64,000 bases of DNA from Bacillus sp. FJAT-29790 (GTDB lineage Bacteria; Bacillota; Bacilli; Bacillales; Cytobacillaceae): contig NZ_JAHNZZ010000001.1 of assembly GCF_019039215.1 (NCBI RefSeq), positions 2,106,341 to 2,170,340 on the forward strand, given 5' to 3'. The notes beneath the pieces are model-generated. The model was given only the letters and a program-made list of their open reading frames with translations. It had not been told where the DNA came from and searched no databases. Every line of letters begins with the position of its first letter. The stretch's first letter is position 1. Below, in pieces: positions 28,865 through 37,732 of the stretch. The position numbers and the translations under genes are program-made.

Positions 28865-30067
28865 CTACCTGACCATCATTGTCAAATTTCCTGCTGCGAT
28901 AATGACTGTAATACTTAAGAAAAACATTAACGATACGATGGCTAAAGCAGCAAATACATAGATGACACTTTTGCTGATAATGTCGAGGCAGGAGATAATT
29001 GGACCTCCACCTAGAGGCTGCAATATGGCTGCAGCAAATTTATATATGAACGCAATCATCAATATTTTGATTGCAGGGAAAGCAGCGATGATCAGTAAGA
29101 TGGCTACCCCAGCTAAACCTACAGTGTTTTTTAATAGGACAGAGGCACTGATTACTGTATCTGTTGCATCCGTAAACATTCTGCCAATGACCGGAATAAA
29201 ATTCCCAGTTATGAATTTCGCTGTCCGGATTGTAATTCCGTCCGTTACCGCTGCAGAAGCTCCTTGGACTGAAATGACTCCTAGAAATATGGTTAAGAAC
29301 ATACCGAGAAGTCCAATGCTCCAATTTTTCAGCAAATTAGCAAGTTGTGTCACTTTGTAATTCTCCGACATGGTACTGACAATGCTCAACAAGGCTGACA
29401 GAAACAATAATGGCAGAATGACATATTGAATCAACATTCCGCTCATGTTCATCAGAAAGAGGATGACGGGATGAAAGAACGCAGCCGATACAAGCCCTCC
29501 AGATGAAGCGATAAGAGCAAGTAACAACGGAATCAGCGCCAGAATAAATGAAATCATCGTATCGATTGCTTCTTGTGTATAGCTGATTGCAACATGGAAG
29601 CTATTAAGTGCGATGATGATTAAGACCATGAACACGATCGCATAAGCCGCTTTGCTCACCGTGCTTTTTTCAAAGGAGTTCTGAAGCGACTGCAGAAACA
29701 TACTGAAAACGGTAAGGAGAATTAATGAGCCCAGCAGCTTACCATTAACGATAAATTCGTGAAAAACGAACTTCGTGACACCCGAAACCCATTCCTTGAA
29801 AGAGAATTTTTTATCTCCTTTAATGAATTCATAAAGGCTGCCTTTTTGGCTTTCCGGTAAAAAACCGCTATATTTGGTGCTTATTTCTTCCCAAAAGCTT
29901 TTCAATTCATCGATATTGAGAGAATCAAGCTGCGAATCAAGAATTGCTTGCGGGTTAATTGCTTCATTTCCTTCATTCGTATGTGGAGAGGCTTGTACAT
30001 CTTGAGCTAATAAAAAAAAGAGTAGCAAATTTAGAAATAGGATTTTCTGCAGCCGTTGCTTCATCAT
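28865..30067 (-). CDS. spoIIIAE: stage III sporulation protein SpoIIIAE
   Basis: Polytopic membrane protein, 400 residues, proposed to act as a transporter-like core of the SpoIIIA channel. An N-terminal signal-like segment (LFLNLLLFFLLAQDVQA, about 11-27) is followed by a soluble stretch and about seven membrane helices from residue 110 on. GGPIISCLDIISKS near the C-terminus is conserved in the family. Two consecutive ATG codons (30067 and 30064) follow AGGTGTG. Confidence 0.95.
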   Translation of the reverse strand: MMKQRLQKILFLNLLLFFLLAQDVQASPHTNEGNEAINPQAILDSQLDSLNIDELKSFWEEISTKYSGFLPESQKGSLYEFIKGDKKFSFKEWVSGVTKFVFHEFIVNGKLLGSLILLTVFSMFLQSLQNSFEKSTVSKAAYAIVFMVLIIIALNSFHVAISYTQEAIDTMISFILALIPLLLALIASSGGLVSAAFFHPVILFLMNMSGMLIQYVILPLLFLSALLSIVSTMSENYKVTQLANLLKNWSIGLLGMFLTIFLGVISVQGASAAVTDGITIRTAKFITGNFIPVIGRMFTDATDTVISASVLLKNTVGLAGVAILLIIAAFPAIKILMIAFIYKFAAAILQPLGGGPIISCLDIISKSVIYVFAALAIVSLMFFLSITVIIAAGNLTMMVR

Positions 30068-30147
30068 TACACACCTCGTTTTAAAAAAGGCTGTATACGT
30101 TCACCATCATATTGATATTTCACAAATATAGCAGGAACCAACCTGCG

Positions 30148-30537
30148 TTAACTTGGGATCATTTGAATAATAGTTTCGATCATAACGGTAAGGATCGGGA
30201 TGGCCATGGCGAGGATTAAGATTTTCCCTCCTAATTCAATTTTGGACGCGATCGCTCCTTGGCCAGCATCCTTTGTGATTTGAGCTGCAAATTCAGCAAT
30301 ATAGGCAATTCCGATAATTTTTAAGATCGTTTCGATATAAATCATGTTTACTTTTGCATTAACAGCGATTTTTTCGATCATATGGATAATCGAATAAATT
30401 TGGTCGACTAAGAAAAGGAAAATAGCACAACCGACAAATACTATCAGCAAAAAGGCAAAATTCGGCTTCTGTTCCTTCACGATTAAGGCAAGGAACGTAG
30501 CAACGAGCGCAACTCCAACTATTTGAATAATTTCAAT
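30148..30537 (-). CDS. spoIIIAD: stage III sporulation protein SpoIIIAD, apparent ATT start
   Basis: Small membrane protein of the SpoIIIA complex. The frame has no ATG, GTG or TTG that keeps the conserved N-terminus: the first ordinary start, GTG at 30480, would cut off the segment EIIQIVGVALVATFLALI that aligns with the known SpoIIIAD N-terminus. Translation from ATT at 30537-30535 restores it and gives 129 residues, close to the usual size. An AGGGAGG site stands 8 bases upstream of the ATT, right after the spoIIIAC stop. Three or four hydrophobic segments are present, with GIAYIAEFAAQITKDAGQGAIASKIE (two short stretches) as the conserved core. Confidence 0.85.
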   Translation of the reverse strand: MEIIQIVGVALVATFLALIVKEQKPNFAFLLIVFVGCAIFLFLVDQIYSIIHMIEKIAVNAKVNMIYIETILKIIGIAYIAEFAAQITKDAGQGAIASKIELGGKILILAMAIPILTVMIETIIQMIPS

Positions 30538-30551
30538 GGGGGAGCCCTCCC

Positions 30552-30758
30552 TTACCCTTGAAATAAGAACACGGATTTAATTTTTTGAAAGAGGTCGTCG
30601 ACGATCGATGCAACCATAAATAGGATGTAAATAAAACCGAATAGTGTCACCCACTGGGCATATTCTTTTTTTCCGACTTGGTCAAGGATCGTATGCAAAA
30701 AGGCAACAACAATTCCAACGCCGGCAATTTTAAAAATAATATCTACCTCTAAGCCCAT
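30552..30758 (-). CDS. spoIIIAC: stage III sporulation protein SpoIIIAC
   Basis: 68-residue protein with two membrane helices (about 7-25 and 36-55), a component of the mother-cell SpoIIIA complex. Starts MGLEVDIIFKIAGVGIVV with AGGAGGG-type site upstream. SpoIIIAD begins immediately after it, and SpoIIIAC and AD are related to each other in sequence (IIFKIAGVGIV compared with EIIQIVGVALV). Confidence 0.94.
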   Translation of the reverse strand: MGLEVDIIFKIAGVGIVVAFLHTILDQVGKKEYAQWVTLFGFIYILFMVASIVDDLFQKIKSVFLFQG

Positions 30759-30806
30759 AAACTTCCCTCCTAAAAATCTGACCCGCCCTGTTCATCTCTT
30801 GCTTTT

Positions 30807-31322
30807 CTACATTAATAAAATAACTAGTAATAGCCCTGATAAAAATCCCAGGCTCTTTACCATCTTTTCGTATTTGGCCTGCTTTTCATAGGCGTCTGCT
30901 TCTTCTCGTTCTAAATGGGAGAGTGTCAGCATGATTTGCTTTTGCTGCGATAGACGATCATGCCGGCCTAATGTTTCCCCGAACTGCTTCATGATTTCAA
31001 ATTCGCCTTGTTTAAAAGCAGTAAATTTCCATATTTCCTTTAAACTTTGTTCCCAGGCGTCTTTAACTGTTGTTTCCGATTTTGTCAGTTTTTTCGCAAA
31101 AGCTTCAAAAAACCGCGATAATGGCTTCGACAATTGAGCCGCGAGCCTTCTCGCCGCTTCATGCAGTGGAGTATGGCCATACATAATTTCCGCCTCTAAT
31201 GACTGAAGGGCCGATTTTAGCTGCCTCAACTGACGGGGCCGTTCATTCAGATGCCTTGATGCTTCAAATCCCGTCCAGGTGGTGGCAATAATAATGAAAA
31301 TGGCACCGATTAATTTCATCAT
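30807..31322 (-). CDS. spoIIIAB: stage III sporulation protein SpoIIIAB
   Basis: 171-residue protein with hydrophobic helices at both ends (about 3-16 and 155-170) and a helical cytosolic domain between, resembling the type II secretion GspF fold. Its ATG directly follows the spoIIIAA stop codon (31323), suggesting coupled translation. Contains the family segments LRQLKSALQSLEAEIMYGHTP near residue 35 (shown here as two short motifs, LRQLKSALQ and LEAEIMYG). Confidence 0.94.
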   Translation of the reverse strand: MMKLIGAIFIIIATTWTGFEASRHLNERPRQLRQLKSALQSLEAEIMYGHTPLHEAARRLAAQLSKPLSRFFEAFAKKLTKSETTVKDAWEQSLKEIWKFTAFKQGEFEIMKQFGETLGRHDRLSQQKQIMLTLSHLEREEADAYEKQAKYEKMVKSLGFLSGLLLVILLM

Positions 31323-32246
31323 TCATGTCACTCTCACTTCATATCGAATCTCTTTTCCGTTGCGATCCTTTATACTCGCCACACTGCCTGGGCCATTTTT
31401 TCGATTCAATTCAATAAAGCGCTGGAATATCCCCATCTCTAGGACAGGCTTTATGGTCGGCCGTTTGCTGATTTCCTCTAATGAGCTTCCATGCGTCGTC
31501 ATGATCAGTTTAATTCCTGCATTTACTGCCTCCATAATCGCATCGGCATCTTCTTTTCTGCCGATTTCATCGACGATCAGCACATCTGGACTCATGGAGC
31601 GAATCATCATCATCATGCCCTCCACTTTCGGACAGGCATCTAAAACATCAACCCGCGGACCAAAAGTCATTTGTGGAATCCCATTTACACTGCCGGCAAT
31701 TTCTGAACGCTCATCGATAATTCCCACTTTATAAGCTTGAAAACGTGCATTTATGTCACCACTTGAAATGATCCTTGCAATATCACGTAGAAGCGTCGTT
31801 TTCCCCGTTTGCGGTGGACCGATAATCATTGTATGAAGCCAGCCGCCATTAAAAAGATGGGGTACGAGCTGATCAGCTATCCCAATCTGTTCCCTGGCAA
31901 TCCGAATATTGAAAGAGGAAATGTCTCTAATTGCTTTAACTGCGCCACCCTCGAGGATGACTTTTCCAGCTAAACCGACTCGATGGCCGCCTTCGATTGT
32001 GATATATCCCCGCCGCAATTCCTCCTCAAGGGTATAAATAGAAAAATGGCTAATCTTGTTCAACAAATGAACCGCATCCTCTTGTCTTACGATATAAGAT
32101 AAAAAGCGCGGGATTCCCTTGATTGTCAATTCAAGCGGTCTATTAATCCGAACCCGTATTTCTTCTAATTCAAATAATGCTTGAGGAGGGATGTTCATCA
32201 ATTTTTCGGCAATCTTTTTTGGCAAAAAGGCTAGAATTGTTTCCAG
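31323..32246 (-). CDS. spoIIIAA: stage III sporulation protein SpoIIIAA (ATPase), apparent CTG start
   Basis: Secretion-type ATPase of the SpoIIIA channel, related to type II/IV secretion ATPases. Walker A GPPQTGKTTLL lies near residue 146 and Walker B VLIVDEIGRKED near 215. The first conventional start is a TTG at 32225, which has no ribosome site. A CTG at 32246-32244 lies 7 bases after a perfect AAAGGAGG, and from there the protein (beginning METILAFLPKKIAEKL if Met initiates) has 307 residues, the length I recall for B. subtilis SpoIIIAA. A sigma-E promoter is 64 bp upstream. Confidence 0.88.
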   Translation of the reverse strand: METILAFLPKKIAEKLMNIPPQALFELEEIRVRINRPLELTIKGIPRFLSYIVRQEDAVHLLNKISHFSIYTLEEELRRGYITIEGGHRVGLAGKVILEGGAVKAIRDISSFNIRIAREQIGIADQLVPHLFNGGWLHTMIIGPPQTGKTTLLRDIARIISSGDINARFQAYKVGIIDERSEIAGSVNGIPQMTFGPRVDVLDACPKVEGMMMMIRSMSPDVLIVDEIGRKEDADAIMEAVNAGIKLIMTTHGSSLEEISKRPTIKPVLEMGIFQRFIELNRKNGPGSVASIKDRNGKEIRYEVRVT

Positions 32247-32309
32247 AGCTATTCCTCCTTTTAGAGTGAACTATTTTATTTTTAATTGGACTAGCTTCTC
32301 ACTACTTAA

Positions 32310-32338
32310 AATGTATGCCCACATTAATACAATATGAC
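32310..32338 (-). promoter_or_regulatory. sigma-E promoter of the spoIIIA operon
   Basis: Minus strand GTCATATT (32331-32338) -N13- CATACATT (32310-32317) matches the sigma-E -35 and -10 consensus with normal spacing. Mother-cell sigma-E control of spoIIIA is established in B. subtilis. Confidence 0.85.
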
Positions 32339-32448
32339 TTTGAATTTTGAGTAGTTTTTTCATTCGGCCACCCGCTTTAATGATTATTAATCGCGAAGAA
32401 TACTAAAGATAATTTGGTAAGATAATCTTAGGCAGGAGTGAGAAAAAG

Positions 32449-33879
32449 ATGAATAATCGTTTTTACAGCATGTTAATCACTATATTCATTGCCGGAGCTA
32501 GTATCTCAAGTTTTAACATTTCAGAGGTTGCAGCAAGCCAAATGCAGTTTTCTCGTTTGAAGGCCATTACAAATACAGTAAAAGAGGAAGTACGTGCCCG
32601 TCCAAAAAACGTTATTCTTATGATTGGCGATGGAATGGGAGTCGGACAAATAGAAGTAGCAAGGCAAATGGAATATGGAAAAGATGGGAGGCTTTTTCTG
32701 GAATCTCTTCCAAACGTAGCTTTAATCCATACGTATTCAGCTAATAACGCTGTGACCGATTCTGCTGCTGGCGGAACAGCCCTTGCAATTGGCAAAAAAA
32801 CCAAAAATGAAATGATTGGCGTAACAGCCGAAGGAGCAGAGTCTGAGAGTATTTTAGATTTATTTAAAAAAGACGGCAAGAAGACAGGTGTCATATCAAC
32901 CAACATGGTTACGGATGCAACCCCAGCCGCCTTCACAGCCAGTGTTTCGAACAGATGGACCGGACAGGAAGAAATCGCCCGCCAGCAGCTAAAAAATAAT
33001 GTGGACGTTCTGTTAGGTGGAGGTGCAGACTTTTTCGGTCCAAAAAAACAAAATGGGAAAGATTTGACGAAGGAAGCCATAAAGAATGGATATACTTACG
33101 TCACGAATCGGAATGAACTCCTAAGTGCTACGGGTGCTAAGCTGCTCGGCTTATTTCATCCTTCATATATGAGCTACAAGTTGGATCGTAAATTAATTAA
33201 AAGCAATGAACCTAGCCTAAAAGAAATGACTGAAAAAGCGATCGAATTTTTATCAAAAGATAACAAAGGATTTTTCGTCATGGTAGAAGGAGCACGCATT
33301 GACCATGCTTCACATGCAGCAGATATAACAAGTGTCTGGAAGGAAGTAATTGAATTTGATCACGCTGTTAACTATGCCGTCGATTGGGCAAAAAAAGATG
33401 GGAACACGCTCGTAGTCGTAGTTGCTGACCATGAAACGATGGGATTATCTGCAACAGAGCCATTAAATATTGAAGGCCTCAAAAAGGTAAAAGCGACGCC
33501 TGAATTTATGGTGGGCCAGTTTGTTCGTAATAAAGATGGAGGATATGATCCATACAGCATTAAAAGCACATTGAAAAAATATGCAAATATTGACCTGACG
33601 GAACGGGAGATAAAACAATTTAGTAAAAGAATTAAAAGCACAGAAGGAAAAGTTTATCCCCAATATCTCGCTGCCTGGGAATTAGGAAGCCTCATTGCTG
33701 AGCGCAATCATGCTGGAGTAGTCAATCGTAAAGTCCGATCAATCAGTTCCACTGGAGGCCATACAGCCAATCTGATTCCATTGTTTGCATTTGGAAAAGG
33801 AGCGGAGATCTTTGATGGGGTACTTGATAATACCGATGTTCCTAAGAGGATTGCCATATTGATGGGATATGAGTTTTAA
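32449..33879 (+). CDS. alkaline phosphatase
   Basis: Exported phosphomonoesterase of the PhoA family. The 476-residue protein starts with a signal-like segment (about 5-30, FYSMLITIFIAGASISS), then the metal-binding MIGDGMG near 59, the phosphoserine nucleophile in TDSAAGGTALAIGKKT near 105, EGARIDHASHAAD, VADHETMG, and the final zinc-binding STGGHTA. GGAGTGAG ribosome site at 32435. It runs divergently from spoIIIAA. I found no clear Pho-box repeats (TTAACA-like) in the 200-bp gap, so PhoP control is uncertain here. Similar to B. subtilis PhoA/PhoB but not assignable to either. Confidence 0.9.
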   Translation: MNNRFYSMLITIFIAGASISSFNISEVAASQMQFSRLKAITNTVKEEVRARPKNVILMIGDGMGVGQIEVARQMEYGKDGRLFLESLPNVALIHTYSANNAVTDSAAGGTALAIGKKTKNEMIGVTAEGAESESILDLFKKDGKKTGVISTNMVTDATPAAFTASVSNRWTGQEEIARQQLKNNVDVLLGGGADFFGPKKQNGKDLTKEAIKNGYTYVTNRNELLSATGAKLLGLFHPSYMSYKLDRKLIKSNEPSLKEMTEKAIEFLSKDNKGFFVMVEGARIDHASHAADITSVWKEVIEFDHAVNYAVDWAKKDGNTLVVVVADHETMGLSATEPLNIEGLKKVKATPEFMVGQFVRNKDGGYDPYSIKSTLKKYANIDLTEREIKQFSKRIKSTEGKVYPQYLAAWELGSLIAERNHAGVVNRKVRSISSTGGHTANLIPLFAFGKGAEIFDGVLDNTDVPKRIAILMGYEF

Positions 33880-34007
33880 CAAATTTCCGTTTCCTTGAAA
33901 ATAAATTTCTGCAGGGGCGTTTCTCAAAAACCTAAAAAAGCGAATGTTGCTATTCCTTCAATCGTACATTTTAAAGAAACCTTTTGATGGAAAGCGGGGA
34001 GAGAAAT

Positions 34008-34694
34008 TTGTATCATCATCAATCTTCATATCGTTCAATTCCAAAATCTAAAATTAGTAGCATAGACAAGCCCAACGTAATAAGAGTTACTGGTGAGGGA
34101 AAGGTAGCTGTACAGCCAAATAAAGCGGAAGTAACCTTAGGGGTTTCCACAGAGGATAAACAATTAATGAAGGCTCAGGAAGACAATGCCACGAAGATAT
34201 CGAAAATCAAAAAGACACTTAATCATCTTGGTATACCTGATGAGCAAATTCGAACAGTCAATTATTCGATTTCTCCACAATATGATTATGTTGAAGGGAA
34301 GCAAGTTTTTAGGGGCTATAAAGTTGAACACTTGCTCCTTCTAACGATTGATCAAATTGAACACACAGGCTTCGTCATTGACACTGCTGTCAGCAATGGG
34401 GCGAATATCGTTTCTATGATTAAGTTTGCGATAGCAGACCGAAACCAATATGAGCAGCATGCATTATCTTTAGCCGTGATTAACGCATATCAAAAGGCAG
34501 AAACAATTGCTGGCACTATAAGAGTGCAATTAACAAAAGCACCTATATTAATAACTGAAAATATTCGGCAACAAGGGGAGCCTATCCCCTTTCAGACCAC
34601 CGCATTTGTTAAAAGCGAGGCCACGACTCCGATCCAGCCTGGAACAATGGAGATTATTAGCCACATTACAGCCGAATTTGTCTATCATTATTAA
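34008..34694 (+). CDS. SIMPL-domain (DUF541) protein
   Basis: Protein of 228 residues if it begins at the TTG at 34008, which has GGGGAGAG just upstream; an upstream in-frame TTG-ATG (33984-33989) is possible but less well supported. The bulk is one SIMPL domain (about 28-228): VIRVTGEGKVAVQPNKAEVTLGV-type start (key motif GEGKVAVQPNKA), YSISPQYDY, and a FxGYxVxH-like segment. No signal peptide is evident, unlike many exported family members. Function is not established. It follows the phosphatase by about 130 bp and converges on the 6S-like RNA. Confidence 0.82.
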   Translation: MYHHQSSYRSIPKSKISSIDKPNVIRVTGEGKVAVQPNKAEVTLGVSTEDKQLMKAQEDNATKISKIKKTLNHLGIPDEQIRTVNYSISPQYDYVEGKQVFRGYKVEHLLLLTIDQIEHTGFVIDTAVSNGANIVSMIKFAIADRNQYEQHALSLAVINAYQKAETIAGTIRVQLTKAPILITENIRQQGEPIPFQTTAFVKSEATTPIQPGTMEIISHITAEFVYHY

Positions 34695-34740
34695 CTATTT
34701 ATGAGAAAAAAACACCTTGTAAAAATTCATCACGCGCATA

Positions 34741-34968
34741 ATAAAAAGCAATAACCGAATGGTCATTGCTTTAATAACAAGTTTATAAGAGCCGCCTTTG
34801 CCGCCGATTTTTATGGAGTTTCAAACCTGCTCCTCCAGGTGGGTGTCCGCAATTGCCTTCTCAACGTCCTCTCTTCTAGGAGGCATGTTGTTCTAGCAAT
34901 GGTTTTGAACTCCCTAATACTAAATAAAGGTTGAAACTTCATATACAAGCGAACAACGCAGCTTCTGT
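34741..34968 (-). ncRNA. ssrS: 6S-like RNA
   Basis: A structured RNA of about 225 nt on the minus strand, after efp. GGAGTTCAAAACC pairs with GGTTTGAAACTCC, ATTGC with GCAAT and CAAC with GTTG within the arm, AAGTTT with AAACTT at the base, and ACCTG..CAGGT forms a small side hairpin. GAGAAGGCAATTGCGGACAC, CACCU and CGGCGGCA occur in the same order as in E. coli 6S RNA (GAGAAGCC..CUGCGACGACAC, CACCUUG, GCGGCGGCA). A promoter (TTGTGA-N17-TAAGAT, 34975-35003) precedes it and a terminator ends it. 6S RNA binds sigma-A polymerase in stationary phase. Ends are approximate. Confidence 0.75.
34742..34772. terminator. terminator of the 6S-like RNA
   Basis: Minus strand AAAGCAATGACC-ATTC-GGTTATTGCTTTTTAT; near-symmetric, so it may also end the SIMPL transcript on the plus strand. 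Confidence 0.85.
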
Positions 34969-34974
34969 ATAACT

Positions 34975-35003
34975 ATCTTACCGAAAATCGTACATTTTCA
35001 CAA
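34975..35003 (-). promoter_or_regulatory. sigma-A-like promoter of the 6S-like RNA
   Basis: Minus strand TTGTGA (34998-35003), 17-bp spacer, TAAGAT (34975-34980); start expected near 34968. It lies in the gap after efp, which argues that the RNA is its own transcription unit. Confidence 0.6.
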
Positions 35004-35045
35004 GAGGAAATCCATGGCATCCTTTAGAAATGCACTGATTTTTAT

Positions 35046-35603
35046 TTAAGCACGTGAAACATATGATCCTTCTTCTGTATTAATAATTAATTTGTCACCT
35101 TGGTTAATGAAGAAAGGAACTTGAACGATGAGGCCTGTTTCAAGTGTAGCTGGCTTAGAGCCGCCAGAAGCTGTATCACCTTTAATACCAGGCTCCGTTT
35201 CAGTCACTTCTAATTCGACTGATTTAGGAAGCTCAACTCCTAGAGTTTCACTTTGATACATCATAATATGAACTTCCATATTTTCCTTTAAGTACTTTAA
35301 CTCATACTCAATGGCTGTTGCTGGCAGTTCAATTTGCTCATAAGATTCAGTATCCATGAATACATGCTGATCTCCACTTGCATATAGATATTGCATTTTG
35401 CGGTTATCTATTTGCGCTTTTCCTACTTTTTCACCGGCACGGAATGTCTTTTCCTGGATCGCACCATTACGAAGATTACGAAGTTTCGAGCGTACGAACG
35501 CAGCTCCTTTTCCTGGCTTAACATGCTGGAAATCCAGAACGCGCCAAATCCCGTTGTCTACCTCTACAGTTAATCCAGTTTTAAAATCATTTACAGAAAT
35601 CAT
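35046..35603 (-). CDS. efp: translation elongation factor P
   Basis: Relieves ribosome stalling at polyproline stretches. The 185-residue protein starts [18 protein letters not shown] and has the loop [15 protein letters not shown], whose Lys (about residue 32) is the site modified in Bacillus relatives. Three beta-barrel domains are expected, ending [15 protein letters not shown] (here [12 protein letters not shown]). 27 bp separate it from the upstream peptidase gene, as in the B. subtilis yqhT-efp pair. Confidence 0.97.
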   Translation of the reverse strand: MISVNDFKTGLTVEVDNGIWRVLDFQHVKPGKGAAFVRSKLRNLRNGAIQEKTFRAGEKVGKAQIDNRKMQYLYASGDQHVFMDTESYEQIELPATAIEYELKYLKENMEVHIMMYQSETLGVELPKSVELEVTETEPGIKGDTASGGSKPATLETGLIVQVPFFINQGDKLIINTEEGSYVSRA

Positions 35604-35630
35604 GTAAAATCCTCCTAAAAATTAAAGAAA

Positions 35631-36692
35631 TTAAAGAATGATCAGTTCCTTCGTTGAATGTGTCAATGATTCATTATGATCTTTTGTTATTAACGTATCA
35701 TCTTCAATCCGAACTCCGCCAAGTCCCGGTATGTAAATGCCAGGTTCTACTGTTACCACCATGCCAGGCTCAAGAATAATCTCGGATTTAACGGAGAGGG
35801 CTGGGCCTTCATGGACCTCCAAACCTATGCCATGACCAGTCGAATGTCCGAAGTATTCTCCATAACCCTTTTCGGTAATATAATCACGTGTTAACGCATC
35901 TGCTTCTTTCCCGCTCATTCCAGGCTTAATGCCTTCCATACATCGTAATTGTGCTTGCAAAACGACATCATAGATTTCTTTCAGCTTATCCTCAGGTTCT
36001 CCAATGGCGATCGTTCGGGTGATATCTGAAACATACCCTTTGTAATAAGCACCGAAATCCAGTGTGACAAAATCACCTTTTTCAATTACTTTATCACTTG
36101 CCACCCCATGCGGAAGGGCCCCCCGGCAGCCAGATGCTACGATAATATCAAAAGACGATGAAGCAGCGCCTGCTTTTCTCATAAAGAACTCTAATTCATT
36201 CGAAACGTCAAGCTCTGTTAATCCTGGACGAATGAAATCAAGAATATATTTAAATGCAGCATCCGCAATGTCCGCTGCTTCCTTTAATATCTTAATCTCT
36301 GCTTCAGTCTTAATCAAGCGTAACTTTTCAAGCTCGCCAGAAACAGGCACTAATTTTGATCCAACAGCTTTTTCATAAGCTTTATAAGCAGAGAAAGTTA
36401 AATGGTCCTGTTCAAAGCCAAGCTTTTTGATGCCAAGCTTTTTTGCCTGTACAGCCACTTCCTCTGGGATTACTCCCGCATGCTTGACGATTTCATAGCC
36501 CACACACTGTGTAGATGCTTGTTCAACATAGCGAAAATCGGTAATAAACTGTGCTTTTTCCCCACTAATAAGCACAACGCCTGCAGAGCCAGTAAAATTC
36601 GTCATATAACGGCGATTAAATGAACTCGTTATTAAAATTCCGTCAATATTTAGCTTTTCAAAGCTTGCGCGAAGCTTTTGCAATTTCTCCAA
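35631..36692 (-). CDS. yqhT: Xaa-Pro aminopeptidase-like M24 peptidase
   Basis: Metallopeptidase of family M24B, 353 residues, removing N-terminal residues ahead of proline. An N-terminal creatinase-like domain (1-125) is followed by the pita-bread fold with the metal ligands in DFGAYYKGYVSDITRT (two Asp), HSTGHGIGLEVHEGP (His), VEPGIYIPG (Glu) and GVRIEDD (Glu). Paired with efp, which acts on proline-rich nascent chains; this association is common in Firmicutes. In B. subtilis aroQ (yqhS) lies next upstream, but it is absent here. Confidence 0.92.
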   Translation of the reverse strand: MEKLQKLRASFEKLNIDGILITSSFNRRYMTNFTGSAGVVLISGEKAQFITDFRYVEQASTQCVGYEIVKHAGVIPEEVAVQAKKLGIKKLGFEQDHLTFSAYKAYEKAVGSKLVPVSGELEKLRLIKTEAEIKILKEAADIADAAFKYILDFIRPGLTELDVSNELEFFMRKAGAASSSFDIIVASGCRGALPHGVASDKVIEKGDFVTLDFGAYYKGYVSDITRTIAIGEPEDKLKEIYDVVLQAQLRCMEGIKPGMSGKEADALTRDYITEKGYGEYFGHSTGHGIGLEVHEGPALSVKSEIILEPGMVVTVEPGIYIPGLGGVRIEDDTLITKDHNESLTHSTKELIIL

Positions 36693-36910
36693 ATTATTCT
36701 CTCCCCTTCGTTATCACTGTTCTGCAAGAAATAAATAATAGTCCTTTTTAGTGAAAAAGAATTTTAACAAGAACATTCTATCACAAAATAATTCATTTCC
36801 ACTACCGAAAAAAGTGAAACGATTTCCAGCGGGTTAATATATGGCCTACAGTATTTTCCAAGTCGGGAGGCTGCCACAAGCAGCTCGCTTCTCCGTTTAT
36901 CCCAGGCAAA

Positions 36911-37423
36911 TCAATTCGGGGCTTTGCTCTCTCTTTTCTCTTTATATTTTATTTCGCTTTCTTCAAATGAAATGGAATATCCTATAAATATACCATATAA
37001 AATGTAAAAACATAGCGAAGTAATAATGGTGTTTCTCGCTAAATCTTTAACAGGACCTATTCCAGGGAAAATGGGATTTAAGACGAAAAAGACGAGCATA
37101 AAAAGGGCAATGCCATAGCCCATACCAACGAAAATACTTGGAAATCTTCGCAATGTAGCATAATAAATAAGCGATACCCCTATAGAAACCACTCCGATCA
37201 TGAGAATCGAAAGGACTGTCCCAAGCCAGCCTTTTTTCCAGGCCCCGATCATCCACGGGTCCAAAATTACATTGGGATGAATTTCAGTTAGATTAAGAAT
37301 ATACGCCAAATAAGCGATTCCACTCCAGAAGATTCCCCCAATTAATCCAGTTAAGATTACTAATGTTAAAAAAGACATCGGTATTTCTCTTAAATTTTGT
37401 CCATCCTGTTTTTGTTCTGCCAT
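36911..37423 (-). CDS. yqhR: YqhR family membrane protein
   Basis: 170-residue integral membrane protein of unknown function. I prefer the ATG at 37423 (MAEQKQDGQNLREIPMSF) with GGAGGTGTAAAA directly upstream, rather than the frame start at 37459. Four membrane segments are visible (about 20-38, 55-75, 85-105, 125-145), with WSGIAYLAYILNLTEIHPN and DPWMIGAWKKGWLG between them. It is divergent from yqhQ, as in B. subtilis. The gap 36693-36910 holds no gene. Confidence 0.85.
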   Translation of the reverse strand: MAEQKQDGQNLREIPMSFLTLVILTGLIGGIFWSGIAYLAYILNLTEIHPNVILDPWMIGAWKKGWLGTVLSILMIGVVSIGVSLIYYATLRRFPSIFVGMGYGIALFMLVFFVLNPIFPGIGPVKDLARNTIITSLCFYILYGIFIGYSISFEESEIKYKEKRESKAPN

Positions 37424-37732
37424 TTTTACACCTCCATTTATTATTATGTCCACTTGCATTTATTCCCTTGCATGATAATAAAATTAGTATTCAAATACTA
37501 TTTAAGAAAAGCGCTGAGCACTTAGAAAGAAAAAAATCTCCTTCCTAGAGGTTTTTTAGTATTTTTAGTAGAATAAAGATAGGTATGTACAGCTTTGATG
37601 GATTTGTGCTTCGAATGAAGTGTAACCTGCCCTGAACTTCTATTGGTATATTGTTTTCTTCATAGCTAATTCTTAGTATCAACGTCATAATCAGCTGTTA
37701 AATCCGAGTTCATATTAGGTTGGTGTTAAGAT

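Noticed and set aside
32340-32448. Pho box upstream of the alkaline phosphatase gene
   Set aside because: No direct TTAACA-like repeats at 11-bp spacing.
32463-33080. 205-codon open frame on the minus strand inside the alkaline phosphatase gene
   Set aside because: Shadow of a well-supported gene with all catalytic motifs.
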